This document shows, piece by piece, positions 25,079 to 34,048 of a stretch of DNA of 64,000 bases. Every line of letters starts with the position of its first letter. The stretch's first letter is position 1. The notes under the pieces were generated by a model. It was not told the DNA's origin and made no database searches. It was given only the letters and a program-made list of their open reading frames with translations. The translations under genes were made by a program, and so were the position numbers. This DNA is from Sphingopyxis sp. GW247-27LB (GTDB taxonomy: Bacteria > Pseudomonadota > Alphaproteobacteria > Sphingomonadales > Sphingomonadaceae): the NCBI RefSeq assembly GCF_002277025.1, contig NZ_NIWD01000019.1:124001-188000 (forward strand), in the 5' to 3' direction.

Positions 25079-27814
25079 ATGGGACGGATAAAAGGCGGAT
25101 TCCTGCGTTGCGGGTCGGCGATAGCTTCAGCGATTGCGCTCATGTCAGCAAGTGCCGTGTTTGCGCAAGAAACCGATAGCACAACGAGCGAAGCGCGCGC
25201 GGAGACGGACATCATCGTCACCGGCACGCGTGTCCGTACGCCCGGCCTGACCTCCACCAGCCCGATCAGCGCGGTGGAGGGTGAGCAGATTTCGCTTCAA
25301 CGGGCGGTCACGATCGAAGACTTCTCGGTCAAGATGCCGCAGCTCGCGGGCGGCGTGAACTCGACATCGGTGGGCAGCGACGCATTCGGCGCGCAGACCC
25401 TGGACCTGCGTAACCTCGGGCAGAACCGCACCCTCGTACTGATCAACGGAACGCGCGCCATTCCGTTCAGCTTCCGCAATGCGGTCGATGTCAACTCGAT
25501 CCCGGCTCCCTTGCTCAAGCGCGTCGATGTGCTCACCGGCGGCGCTGCAGCGGTCTATGGCGCGGACGCCGTGGCAGGGGTCGTGAACTTCATCATCGAT
25601 GATTCGTTTGAAGGGTGGCAGGCGAACGCAAATTATCGAGCGGTGTCGGGTGGAGCTTCGCAATTCGGTGGCCATGTGATGGGCGGCATGTCGCTCGGCG
25701 GCCGCGGCAATCTGGTGGTCTATGGCGAATACACCGAGCGCGACCCACTGCTGGCCGCGCACCGCGCCTTTGCGCGGCGCGGCGTGGCGACGTTGCCGAT
25801 CGGCGGCAATTTCACCGACGTGGCGAGCGGTAGGACCTTTTCCTACGATGCGTTGGGCAATTTCACGCTGACGCCGCAATCGACCGACTACACCCCCGAT
25901 TTCCTGCTCGTCCAGCCGTTGCGGCGCATCAACGCGAGCGCTTTTCTGAAATATGACGTGTTTGACAATGTCGAGCTCTATGGCCGCCTGATGTACTCCG
26001 ACCTGCGGACGCGCGGCGGCAGCCGGTCGGGGCAGAATCCTCCGACCACAGGGGCCAATGGGATCAACGTCCAGATCGCCGAGAATAATCCATTCCTCGA
26101 CCCCCAAGCGCGGGCGCGGCTGACCTTCGTCAACGGTTTCGCTACCGTCAACGTCCGGCGCTCGCTCGGCGAACTCGGTGTGACCTATGCGCAGAACAAT
26201 CGCGAAACCATCCAGGGCCTGATCGGGCTACGTGGCAACATCACGCCTGCAATCAGCTGGGATGCCTATTATCAGCATGGCCAGTCCAAGGAATCGATCG
26301 TCGTCAAGGGCGACGGGACGCGGTCCGCCTTTGCCGGCCTAGCTAACACGACCGACATCTTCGGGCCGGGCGGTGACTTCACCAGCGTGCTGCGCGATTT
26401 CAATTTCGGCAACCGCAAACGCACGCAGCAGGTGGCATCCGCCTATGTTGCCGGCGATACGAGCGACTTCTTCGCTGGATGGGCAGGACCGATCGGCTTC
26501 ACCGCAGGCTATGAATTCCGCCGAGAAACCGGCCGGTTTGTCTATGGCGCTGACCTCGGGACGTCGTTCAACCAGGGAACCGAATCGGCGCCGCTGGTTC
26601 CGCCCTTCGTCAAGGTGAACGAATTGTTCGGCGAACTAATCGTCCCCTTGCTGTCGGATTTACCGCTGGTCCAAAAGCTGACCGTCGAAGGCGCGTATCG
26701 TCGATCCTGGTATGAAAAATCGGTGGGCGCCGACCGGCGCTACGATACGAACAAGCTTGGCATCAACTGGATCGTCTCCGACGACCTACGGCTGCGCGGC
26801 ACGCGCCAAACCGTCATTCGCGACGCCAATATTGGCGAATTCGCTAACCCAGTCTTTTCGATTCCCTTCGCTAATCTACGTACGGTTGCACGTCTTTTTC
26901 CGCGCTATGCCGGGGATCCGTGCGTGGGCGCGACCAATTCGGCGACGATCACGCAATGTACGGCGCAGGGATATCGGGGAGCCTATGATTCCAACAACCC
27001 CGCAAATCTGCAGGGCGGCTATTTCTTCGGTGGCAACGCGAACATCGAAGCCGAAAGGGGCAAAACTTACACGCTTGGCGGCGTCTTCACCCCGACCTTC
27101 CTGCGTGGTCTCAATCTTTCGGTGGACTGGTACAAGATCGATATTCGCAACGCGGTCGGCCAGATCCAACCCGTCGATGCGCTTACGAGCTGCTACATTA
27201 CCGATCCAACGCCGGGCAATCCACTCTGCGCCGCAGTAACCAGGGATCCAACCACCGGTTACATCCTCAATGCCTTTGTCGATGATCGAAACCTTGCGCT
27301 TATCAAGCAGCAAGGCATCGACATCGACTTCCGTTATGGATTCGATCTCGATTTCGGTCCGCCGGAGAGCCGGCTCACCCTCGGCTATACGGCGAGCATC
27401 GTCACCAAATATTCGATCCAGCGTAACGCCGCGCTAACTCCCGTCGATTGCAAGGGAACCTATGGCGCTGCCTGTTCATCGGACCTTGTGACGCTGGTTG
27501 CACCAGATTTCCGGTCGCGCGCTACGATCACCTGGGACAGCAAGCCGTTGACGGTCCAGTTCGGATGGAAACGCATCGGATCGGTTCGCGATTCGACCGC
27601 GGGTAGCACCGGTCGGATTCCTGCTTATGATTATTTCGACCTGAACCTGGCGGTTCGTCCGCCCGTCGAGGGGCTGACCCTAGCCTTCGGGATCGACAAT
27701 CTCTTTGACAAGAAGCCGCCGCTACCGGTCAATCCCGGGGCATACAATACATTCCCGGATACTTACGACGTGCTGGGAACCACCTTTGGCTTCTCCGTCA
27801 CCCTAAGGCGGTGA
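25079..27814 (+). CDS. TonB-dependent receptor (oar/SusC-like sphingomonad type), probably for amino-sugar ligands
   Basis: 911 residues from ATG 25079, preceded by GAGGGGAG and beginning with a good signal peptide (GSAIASAIALMSASAVFAQ). Longer starts back to 24905 have no signal character. The plug starts at IIVTGTRVRTPGLTSTSP and includes LDLRNLGQNRTLVLINGTR and VDVLTGGAAAVYGADAVAGVVNFII; the barrel ends DVLGTTFGFSVTLRR. No STN domain, so it is a plain transporter. It is the first gene of the amino-sugar block, upstream of the SSS transporter and MurQ, so chito-oligosaccharides or muropeptides are likely substrates. A terminal Arg instead of Phe is unusual. Confidence 0.9.
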   Translation: MGRIKGGFLRCGSAIASAIALMSASAVFAQETDSTTSEARAETDIIVTGTRVRTPGLTSTSPISAVEGEQISLQRAVTIEDFSVKMPQLAGGVNSTSVGSDAFGAQTLDLRNLGQNRTLVLINGTRAIPFSFRNAVDVNSIPAPLLKRVDVLTGGAAAVYGADAVAGVVNFIIDDSFEGWQANANYRAVSGGASQFGGHVMGGMSLGGRGNLVVYGEYTERDPLLAAHRAFARRGVATLPIGGNFTDVASGRTFSYDALGNFTLTPQSTDYTPDFLLVQPLRRINASAFLKYDVFDNVELYGRLMYSDLRTRGGSRSGQNPPTTGANGINVQIAENNPFLDPQARARLTFVNGFATVNVRRSLGELGVTYAQNNRETIQGLIGLRGNITPAISWDAYYQHGQSKESIVVKGDGTRSAFAGLANTTDIFGPGGDFTSVLRDFNFGNRKRTQQVASAYVAGDTSDFFAGWAGPIGFTAGYEFRRETGRFVYGADLGTSFNQGTESAPLVPPFVKVNELFGELIVPLLSDLPLVQKLTVEGAYRRSWYEKSVGADRRYDTNKLGINWIVSDDLRLRGTRQTVIRDANIGEFANPVFSIPFANLRTVARLFPRYAGDPCVGATNSATITQCTAQGYRGAYDSNNPANLQGGYFFGGNANIEAERGKTYTLGGVFTPTFLRGLNLSVDWYKIDIRNAVGQIQPVDALTSCYITDPTPGNPLCAAVTRDPTTGYILNAFVDDRNLALIKQQGIDIDFRYGFDLDFGPPESRLTLGYTASIVTKYSIQRNAALTPVDCKGTYGAACSSDLVTLVAPDFRSRATITWDSKPLTVQFGWKRIGSVRDSTAGSTGRIPAYDYFDLNLAVRPPVEGLTLAFGIDNLFDKKPPLPVNPGAYNTFPDTYDVLGTTFGFSVTLRR

Positions 27815-27818
27815 GGGC

Positions 27819-27858
27819 GTGGAGTGGAGGCATTGTAGACACCTAGCCTCCATTCCAC
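27819..27858. repeat. Imperfect 13-bp hairpin between receptor and transporter genes
   Basis: GTGGAGTGGAGGC (27819-27831) and GCCTCCATTCCAC (27846-27858), one mismatch, 14-nt loop, no U-run. May reduce read-through or stabilise the receptor mRNA. Confidence 0.5.
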
Positions 27859-27939
27859 CAGGGCGAGTTGTCCAAGGCGCGGCGCATCAGACGATTTCTC
27901 AGGTCTGACGTCCGCGCCTCACCGCCATCCGGGGACATT

Positions 27940-29505
27940 ATGCACACGTTACAATTTACTTCGCTGGATTGGTCGATTCTGATCGGATATGTCCTGATCC
28001 TCGCTATCGCCGGCTATGCCTCAACGCGGCGCAACATGCAGAATGCGGATGATTATTTTCTGGCCAGCCATCGCGCGCCAACATGGCTGGTTGCGGTGTC
28101 GGTTCTGTCGACCGTGCAATCGACAGCAACATTTCTGGGGGTCCCCGACAATAGCTTCAGGGGCAATTATACCTATCTGACGAGCGTGATCGGCGCGCTG
28201 ATCGGCGCGTGGCTTGTTGCCGCCATCCTGATGCCGCGCTTTTATGCGATGGGCGCCACCACCGTCTATGAACTGCTCGAGGCCCGGTTCAGCCCGGCCG
28301 CTCGCCGAGCGGCAGGCGCCATGTATCTGGTCGGGCGGGTGTTTGCCAGCGGGGCGCGCCTCTATCTTGCTGCGATCGCCGTTTCGATGATCCTCTTCCT
28401 CGACGTCGCGCCCGAGCATATCATCATCGCCTCGTTTGTTTTGCTGGTCTTCGGCCTCGCCTTCACTTTTATGGGCGGCCTCAATTCTGTGATCTGGAGC
28501 GACCTGGTCCAAGTCGTGCTTTATGTCGGAGCGGCGATCTTCGTCGTCCTGTTCCTGCTGTCCAAGATTCCTGCGCCGGCCGCCGATATCTATACCGCGC
28601 TTGCGCATCCTCCCTCCGGAGCGAGCAAGTTGCAGGTCCTTGACTGGACGCTCGACCTCGGCACGCCCTTTTCGGTTCTGGCGGCAGTGACGGGGATGGT
28701 CCTGATCAACGCGGCGAATTCGGGTCTCGACCAAGATACGACGCAGCGCCTGCTCGCCTGCGATTCGGCGAAACAGGGCAGCCGCGCCCTCTACTGGTCC
28801 GTTCTGGCATCGATCCCCGTCATCCTGATCTTCCTCTTCATCGGCTCGCTGCTCTACATCTTCTATGAACGCCCCGACCTGATGGCGGCCATCCCGGGAC
28901 AGATCGCGCCGACATTCCAGGGCGAAAAAATCACCGTTTTCATGAGCTTCATCCTGAGCGAAATCCCGCCCGGGTTGCGTGGGTTCGTAACGGTTGGCGT
29001 CATCGCCGCCGCCGCCATCAATTCGGGCCTGATCTCAATGGCCGCCGTAGCAATCAACGACTTCTACCGTCCTTTCATCGAGCGCAAGAGACCGCGCGAC
29101 GAGCGTCACTTCATCCTCGCGGGGCGGCTTGCGACAGTTTTGCTGGGCGTCCTCCTCTTCCTGATGTCCATCGTCTGCTTCTATTGGCAGCGATACAGCG
29201 ACATTCCCCTGCTCGAATTTGTCCTAGGAGTGATGGCATTCGCCTATTCAGGATTGCTAGGAGTCTATATAACAGCGGTGTTTTCAAAGCGCGGATCAAC
29301 GGCGTCGGTCATCGCGGCCCTAGCGGTCGGCTTCATCGTCGTCATGCTGTTTCAACCGTTCACGATCGACGTGCTTGGCTTGCCCGAAGCACTAAAGAAA
29401 ATCGCTTTCCCGTGGCACTTGTGCGTTGGCGTGACAGTTTCCACGCTGGTTTGCCTCATCGGCAACGCGAACAAGAAAGAGAGAAGCACAGATGCCGGGT
29501 ACTGA
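27940..29505 (+). CDS. Sodium:solute symporter (SSS family), putative amino-sugar transporter
   Basis: 521 residues from ATG 27940 (GGGGAC upstream); the TTG at 27868 would add a basic, non-homologous leader. About 13 hydrophobic helices. Family signatures: DDYFLASHRAPTWLVAVSVLSTVQSTATFLG early, MGGLNSVIWSDLVQVVLY in the middle, NSGLDQDTTQRLLAC. Overlaps murQ by 14 bp. In this context it should carry GlcNAc, MurNAc or anhydro-muramic sugars across the inner membrane with Na+. Confidence 0.88.
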   Translation: MHTLQFTSLDWSILIGYVLILAIAGYASTRRNMQNADDYFLASHRAPTWLVAVSVLSTVQSTATFLGVPDNSFRGNYTYLTSVIGALIGAWLVAAILMPRFYAMGATTVYELLEARFSPAARRAAGAMYLVGRVFASGARLYLAAIAVSMILFLDVAPEHIIIASFVLLVFGLAFTFMGGLNSVIWSDLVQVVLYVGAAIFVVLFLLSKIPAPAADIYTALAHPPSGASKLQVLDWTLDLGTPFSVLAAVTGMVLINAANSGLDQDTTQRLLACDSAKQGSRALYWSVLASIPVILIFLFIGSLLYIFYERPDLMAAIPGQIAPTFQGEKITVFMSFILSEIPPGLRGFVTVGVIAAAAINSGLISMAAVAINDFYRPFIERKRPRDERHFILAGRLATVLLGVLLFLMSIVCFYWQRYSDIPLLEFVLGVMAFAYSGLLGVYITAVFSKRGSTASVIAALAVGFIVVMLFQPFTIDVLGLPEALKKIAFPWHLCVGVTVSTLVCLIGNANKKERSTDAGY

Positions 29506-30385
29506 AGCGATTGACCCACGTTATGCCGAAATCGACAATTGGCCGACGATCGACGCCGTGACCGCAATGATCGAGGGGCAACGAGAAGCGATCGAAGCCT
29601 TGAACAGCCAAGCGGATGCGATTGCCGCGGCGTGCGCAGCGGCCGCGCAGCGGCTTTTGTCTTCGCAAGGACGCCTGATCTATGTCGGCGCCGGGACATC
29701 CGGCCGCGTCGCGGTTCAGGACGGTGTCGAACTGACGCCTACCTTCGGCTGGCCGGAAGAGCGATTGCTGTATCTTCTGGCGGGCGGGCTCCCGGCACTC
29801 ATCGAGAGCGCCGAAGGTGCCGAAGACGATGTTGCCGATGCCGAGAGGCAGATTGCCGAGCACGCCGTGAACGCGGCCGATGTCGTGGTAGCGGTGGCGG
29901 CGAGCGGGCGTACTCCGTTCACTTTGCGGGCAATCGAGGTTGCGCGGGCGCGCGGGGCGCTTACGATCGCGATCGCGAACAATGCATCGACGCCGATCCT
30001 CGAAGCCGCGCTGCACCCCATCTTGCTCGGCACCGGAAGCGAGATCATCAGCGGGTCGACGCGCATGAAGGCTGGCACGGCCCAGAAGGCCGCCGTCAAC
30101 ATCATCTCGACGACTATCATGCTGAAGCTCGGCAAGGTCTATCAGGGCCAGATGGTCGACATGATTGTCTCGAACGCGAAATTGCAGCGGCGGGCGGCCG
30201 GAATCGTACAGATGCTGACGAGTTGCTCCGAGGAAGAAGCCATGGCTGCCCTCAAACGGGGCGAAAACAGCATCTCCAAGGCGGTCCTCATCGCAAAAGG
30301 CAATACCCCCGAGGGGGCGGCAAAGCTTCTCGGAGACAACGGCGGAATATTGGGCAAGGCCATCGCAGCGCTCGGGGAGAAATGA
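29492..30385 (+). CDS. murQ: N-acetylmuramic acid 6-phosphate etherase
   Basis: 297-residue SIS-fold lyase that splits MurNAc-6-phosphate into GlcNAc-6-phosphate and D-lactate. Clear MurQ features: TEAIDPRYAEIDNWPT at the N-terminus, GRLIYVGAGTSGRVAVQDG, VAVAASGRTPF, and the C-terminal GSEIISGSTRMKAGTAQKAAVN. Length and ends are typical. Translation is coupled to the transporter (14-bp overlap). The substrate would come from AnmK (39056-40153) acting on imported or recycled anhydro-MurNAc; GlcNAc-6-P goes on to NagA. Confidence 0.95.
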   Translation: MPGTEAIDPRYAEIDNWPTIDAVTAMIEGQREAIEALNSQADAIAAACAAAAQRLLSSQGRLIYVGAGTSGRVAVQDGVELTPTFGWPEERLLYLLAGGLPALIESAEGAEDDVADAERQIAEHAVNAADVVVAVAASGRTPFTLRAIEVARARGALTIAIANNASTPILEAALHPILLGTGSEIISGSTRMKAGTAQKAAVNIISTTIMLKLGKVYQGQMVDMIVSNAKLQRRAAGIVQMLTSCSEEEAMAALKRGENSISKAVLIAKGNTPEGAAKLLGDNGGILGKAIAALGEK

Positions 30386-30444
30386 AATGGCGCGATGTCG
30401 CAGAGCGATTTGACGGCATGCGCGGATCCTGACCGGCTGGTGCC

Positions 30445-31521
30445 ATGACGCGATTGGCGCCCGCCCGCGACCTGCCGCTCGATTTCCTGCGGGGAGTCGA
30501 TGTGATGCTGATGCTGCTGGTCAATTTCCTGGTGCCCGCGGCACCAGCGATCCTCCGGCACGCCGCCTGGCACGGCCTGACGCTAGCCGATATCGTCTTC
30601 CCGATATTTTTGTTCATTGTCGGCATCTCTGCATCGCTGGCTTTCGATGGACGTTTGCGGCGGCAGATGCCCTGGGGTGCGATTGCCCGGCGCGGGGCGT
30701 TGCTCTTCGCGATCGGCGTCGCGCTCAACTGGTGCCTGCGGCCTGGATTCGATTGGGATCAATTGCGGTGGGCAGGCGTGTTGCAGCGCATAGCCATCGT
30801 ATATCTCGCTTGCGCGGTGATCGTCTCCGTCGGGCGCGGCGCGATCGTTCCGCTGGGACTGGGGCTGGCGATCATCGCCACTCACACATTCGTTCTGCTG
30901 AACATCGGTGCAGAAAATACTGTAGCCAGCCTCGCTCCCGGAGCGGGCATCAGCGGGTGGCTCGATCGGCAACTCCTGCCGGGATTGATATTGCGCGGCA
31001 GCTGGGATCCGGAGGGCATTTTGTCCACGCTGCCTTCCATGGCGAGCGGTTTCCTTGGCGTCGCGCTTGCGCGCTGGGCCAGCGCGCCGAGGCCCATCTG
31101 GCGCCTCGCGTTCGCCGGCATCCTCCTCGTGCTGACCGGGCTGCTGACGACGATCGTCATCCCGATCAACAAGGATTTGTGGACCGCGAGTTTCGTGCTT
31201 GTGACGTCGGGGATCGGCGCGTCGGGTTACGCTGCGGTTCGCGCCGCCTGGCCCGTGCTGCAGCCGCATGGGTGGGCGAAGCAGTTCGTCGCCGTGGGCC
31301 AGGCGGCGTTGACCATCTATGTGATCCATATGCTCCTGATCGCCCTGCTGCGCCTTCCGCCGGGCGGCGAGGACCGGCTCTGGGACAGCCTGCTCGCGGG
31401 GCTTCGGGCGTCCGGTCTGTCGGCCATGTGGGCGTCGGTGCTATTTGCCGTTCTTGCGGTAATTCTTTGCAGGTTGCTGCTGGCACCGCTTCAACGCCGC
31501 GGCCTTTTGCTGCGGGTGTAG
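30445..31521 (+). CDS. nagX: NagX-like membrane acyltransferase (HGSNAT/DUF5009 family)
   Basis: 358 residues with about 10 transmembrane helices. The N-terminus RDLPLDFLRGVDVMLMLLVNFL and DIVFPIFLFIVGISASLAF are characteristic of the heparan-alpha-glucosaminide N-acetyltransferase / NagX family, as is AGVLQRIAIVYLACA. In chitin-utilising proteobacteria NagX lies in nag operons and is proposed to acetylate or transport amino sugars; the reaction in bacteria is not firmly shown. Here it follows murQ by 59 bp. Confidence 0.88.
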   Translation: MTRLAPARDLPLDFLRGVDVMLMLLVNFLVPAAPAILRHAAWHGLTLADIVFPIFLFIVGISASLAFDGRLRRQMPWGAIARRGALLFAIGVALNWCLRPGFDWDQLRWAGVLQRIAIVYLACAVIVSVGRGAIVPLGLGLAIIATHTFVLLNIGAENTVASLAPGAGISGWLDRQLLPGLILRGSWDPEGILSTLPSMASGFLGVALARWASAPRPIWRLAFAGILLVLTGLLTTIVIPINKDLWTASFVLVTSGIGASGYAAVRAAWPVLQPHGWAKQFVAVGQAALTIYVIHMLLIALLRLPPGGEDRLWDSLLAGLRASGLSAMWASVLFAVLAVILCRLLLAPLQRRGLLLRV

Positions 31522-31573
31522 GCGGGTCCGCATGACGCCGGCGTGGTCGTCGCGGGCCTGGCGGCTTTCGGCA

Positions 31574-32944
31574 TCATGCTGCGAATATCTTGCCAGGATT
31601 GAAGATGCCCTCCGGATCGAGCGCCTGCTTGAGTTGCCGCATGATCTCGACGGAAGCCGTCCCGTTCTCGCGCAGCAGGGAGTCGCGCTTGCCCAAGCCG
31701 ATCCCATGTTCACCCGTGCAGGTTCCGCCAACCGAGAGCGCGTGATCGATCATGGCATCGTTGATGACCGCCGCCTTTTGCCACGAGGGCTTGTCGTCGG
31801 GATGGAGAATGAAGAAGACGTGGAAATTCCCGTCGCCGACATGGCCCAGGATCGGAGCGAACAGCCCCGATGCTTCGATCATCGTTTCCGCACGCGAAAT
31901 GGCTTCGGCCAATCGCGAAATGGGGACGCAAATGTCGGTGATCCAGGCTTGCGCCTCAGGAACCATTGACCGCGATGCCCAAAGCAGATGGTGCCGCGCC
32001 TTCCATAGCAAGTTCCGTTCCTCCGTCGCGGTCGCGGACCTGAGTGTCCCGCCGCCGTTGGCATCTCCCAGAACGCGAACGATTTCCAATTGCTCGGAGA
32101 TGCTGGCGCCGGAACCGTGGAACTCCAGAAAGAGGGTTGGACATTCGGGGAGACCGAGATGGCTCTGGCGGTTGCACGCGATCATCGCGCGCGTGTCGAG
32201 AAGCTCCATGCGCGCGATGGCGATCCCAGATTGGATGGTCTGAATCACGGTATCGACCGCACCCTCTATGCTGGCGAAATCCCAGCTTGCGGAAACGATC
32301 TGTTCGGGTTGCCCATGAAGGCGCAGGGTCGCCTCCACGATTAGGCCCAAAGTGCCTTCGGATCCGGCGAAGAGATGAGTAAGGTCGTAGCCCGCCGCCG
32401 ATTTGCGGGCCCGGGTCCCCGTCTGGATCAGATCGCCAGTTGCCGTAACGACCTTGAGGGCAAGCAGATTGTCGCGCATGTTGCCGTAACGTACAGTCGT
32501 CGTTCCGGACGCCCGGGTTGCGATCATCCCGCCGATGGTTGCGTTCGCCCCGGGATCGACCGGAAAAAAGAGACCTGTGGTGCGCAGCTCCTCGTTGAGC
32601 TGTTCGCGCGTTACGCCCGGCTGAACCACGACAAGTAGATCTTCCGGGGAAATCTCGACTATCTCGTTCATGCGCGAAAAATCTACGACGAGCGTGTCCG
32701 ATGTGACGGCGGCCGCGTTCCCCTCGAGAGAAGTGCCGGCACCATAACCCACGATCGGGACGCCCTGCGCGGCAGCTGCGCGAACTAGCTGGCGAACCTC
32801 CTCGATCGACACGGGCTGTGCCACCAGTGCCGGAAGTTCGCCCGGATGGTGACCCTCGGTTTGCGTATAGGCGACGCGCGCGGTTTCAGCGGTGATCAGT
32901 CGGTCGCCAAGGAAATTCGAAAGCATGTCGCGCAGATGGGTCAT
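31574..32944 (-). CDS. FAD-linked D-lactate dehydrogenase / GlcD-type oxidase
   Basis: 456 residues from ATG 32944; the open frame extends to 33214 but would run through the divergent promoter. FAD-binding domain: VPIVGYGAGTSLEGNA, VDFSRMNEIVEI, GVTREQLNEEL, FFPVDPGANATIGGMIATRASGTTTVRYG, GSEGTLGLI. C-terminal oxidase domain: HVGDGNFHV and GEHGIGLGKR. The family oxidises D-lactate or glycolate to pyruvate or glyoxylate, passing electrons to a carrier. Because MurQ releases D-lactate, D-lactate is the likely substrate. Divergent from nagB with a shared 57-bp promoter region containing a TGGTATTATAC site. Confidence 0.9.
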   Translation of the reverse strand: MTHLRDMLSNFLGDRLITAETARVAYTQTEGHHPGELPALVAQPVSIEEVRQLVRAAAAQGVPIVGYGAGTSLEGNAAAVTSDTLVVDFSRMNEIVEISPEDLLVVVQPGVTREQLNEELRTTGLFFPVDPGANATIGGMIATRASGTTTVRYGNMRDNLLALKVVTATGDLIQTGTRARKSAAGYDLTHLFAGSEGTLGLIVEATLRLHGQPEQIVSASWDFASIEGAVDTVIQTIQSGIAIARMELLDTRAMIACNRQSHLGLPECPTLFLEFHGSGASISEQLEIVRVLGDANGGGTLRSATATEERNLLWKARHHLLWASRSMVPEAQAWITDICVPISRLAEAISRAETMIEASGLFAPILGHVGDGNFHVFFILHPDDKPSWQKAAVINDAMIDHALSVGGTCTGEHGIGLGKRDSLLRENGTASVEIMRQLKQALDPEGIFNPGKIFAA

Positions 32945-32980
32945 GCCGCGAATATATCTGCCTTGCGGATCAAGGTAAAC

Positions 32981-33000
32981 TGGTATTATACAGGTATTAT
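32981..33000 (+). promoter_or_regulatory. Operator-like site overlapping the nagB start region
   Basis: TGGTATTATACAGGTATTAT ends one base before the A of the nagB ATG at 33002. It contains the inverted repeat GTAT-T-ATAC and a TGGTAT/AGGTAT direct repeat with 11-bp period. No Shine-Dalgarno can be seen between the site and the ATG. Likely bound by the HutC-type GntR regulator at 41270; that is inference. Confidence 0.6.
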
Positions 33001-33001
33001 A

Positions 33002-34048
33002 ATGAACGCAGCCCGTCACCCCACCTCCACCCTGATGTTTTCCGAGGCCAGCGAGGCTGGCCAGATCGTGGCCAAGCAGTTGTCGGACAATGCTGTCTTG
33101 GCGAAGGAACTGGCGAAGCTGATACTGCGCCCCGCAACGCACACGATTTTCACCTGCGCCCGCGGCAGTTCGGATCACGCTGCCGCCTATGGGAAATTCC
33201 TGTTCGAGGCACATCTTCGCAAGACGGTATCGTCACACCCGCCATCGATGGGTTCGGTATACCGCGTACCGATGGAGCACATGGCGGGGCAGCCGTTTAT
33301 CGTCGTGTCGCAGTCGGGTAAGAGCCCCGATCTGCTTGCGTCCGCCGAGGTGGCGCGAGAGGCCGGGGCGATCGTCATCGCGATGGTCAACGACGAAAGC
33401 GCACCGCTCGTACCTCTCGCCGACATCGTCATACCGCTCCGCGCGGGACCGGAGCGAAGCGTCGCAGCAACCAAAAGCTTCATTGCGACGCTTTCGGCCT
33501 TCGCCCAGATCATATCCGAATGCGCCGGCGGACAAGCCCTCGACCCCGTCATTGCTGCCCTGCCGGATCAGTTGTGCCAAGCTTGGGCCGTGTCATGGGA
33601 CGAGGCTCTGGCACCTTTCTCGCAGGCACGCAGCCTCTTCGTCCTCGGGCGCGGCCCGTCATTCGGGATCGCACTCGAAGCGGCGTTGAAGTTCAAGGAA
33701 ACATGCGGAATTCATGCAGAGGCTTTCAGCACGGCAGAGGTCGCGCACGGCCCGATGGCAGTGATCGATCGCAACTTCCCTATCCTGGTCTTCCCGCCGC
33801 TCGATGAAGCCCGGGCGGGGATGGACGCATTGCTTCGCCTGTTCCTCGAAAAAGAGGCAATCGTGGCTGGGGCCGGACCAGTCGGACATGGGGCCATCGA
33901 ACTTCCCGTCGTCGCAGGCCTGCATCCTGTGACCGCGCCTATCACGATGATCCAGTCCTACTACCGCCTTGCCAACGCTCTTGCGATTGAACGAGGACTT
34001 GATCCCGACAGGCCGCCGTTGCTCAGGAAGGTTACCGAAACAATATGA
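33002..34048 (+). CDS. nagB-II: SIS-family glucosamine-6-phosphate deaminase (NagB-II)
   Basis: 348 residues with two SIS domains. First: THTIFTCARGSSDHAAAYGKFLFE and FIVVSQSGKSPDLLA; ALIPL-type VAATKSFIATL follows. Second: RSLFVLGRGPSFGIALEAALKFKETCGIHAEAFSTAEVAHGP. This layout is that of NagB-II, the isomerising GlcN-6-P deaminase related to GlmS but without its glutaminase domain. Product is fructose-6-phosphate plus ammonia. I chose ATG 33002; an upstream extension to 32846 would overlap the divergent promoter. Overlaps nagA by 4 bp. Confidence 0.93.
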   Translation: MNAARHPTSTLMFSEASEAGQIVAKQLSDNAVLAKELAKLILRPATHTIFTCARGSSDHAAAYGKFLFEAHLRKTVSSHPPSMGSVYRVPMEHMAGQPFIVVSQSGKSPDLLASAEVAREAGAIVIAMVNDESAPLVPLADIVIPLRAGPERSVAATKSFIATLSAFAQIISECAGGQALDPVIAALPDQLCQAWAVSWDEALAPFSQARSLFVLGRGPSFGIALEAALKFKETCGIHAEAFSTAEVAHGPMAVIDRNFPILVFPPLDEARAGMDALLRLFLEKEAIVAGAGPVGHGAIELPVVAGLHPVTAPITMIQSYYRLANALAIERGLDPDRPPLLRKVTETI

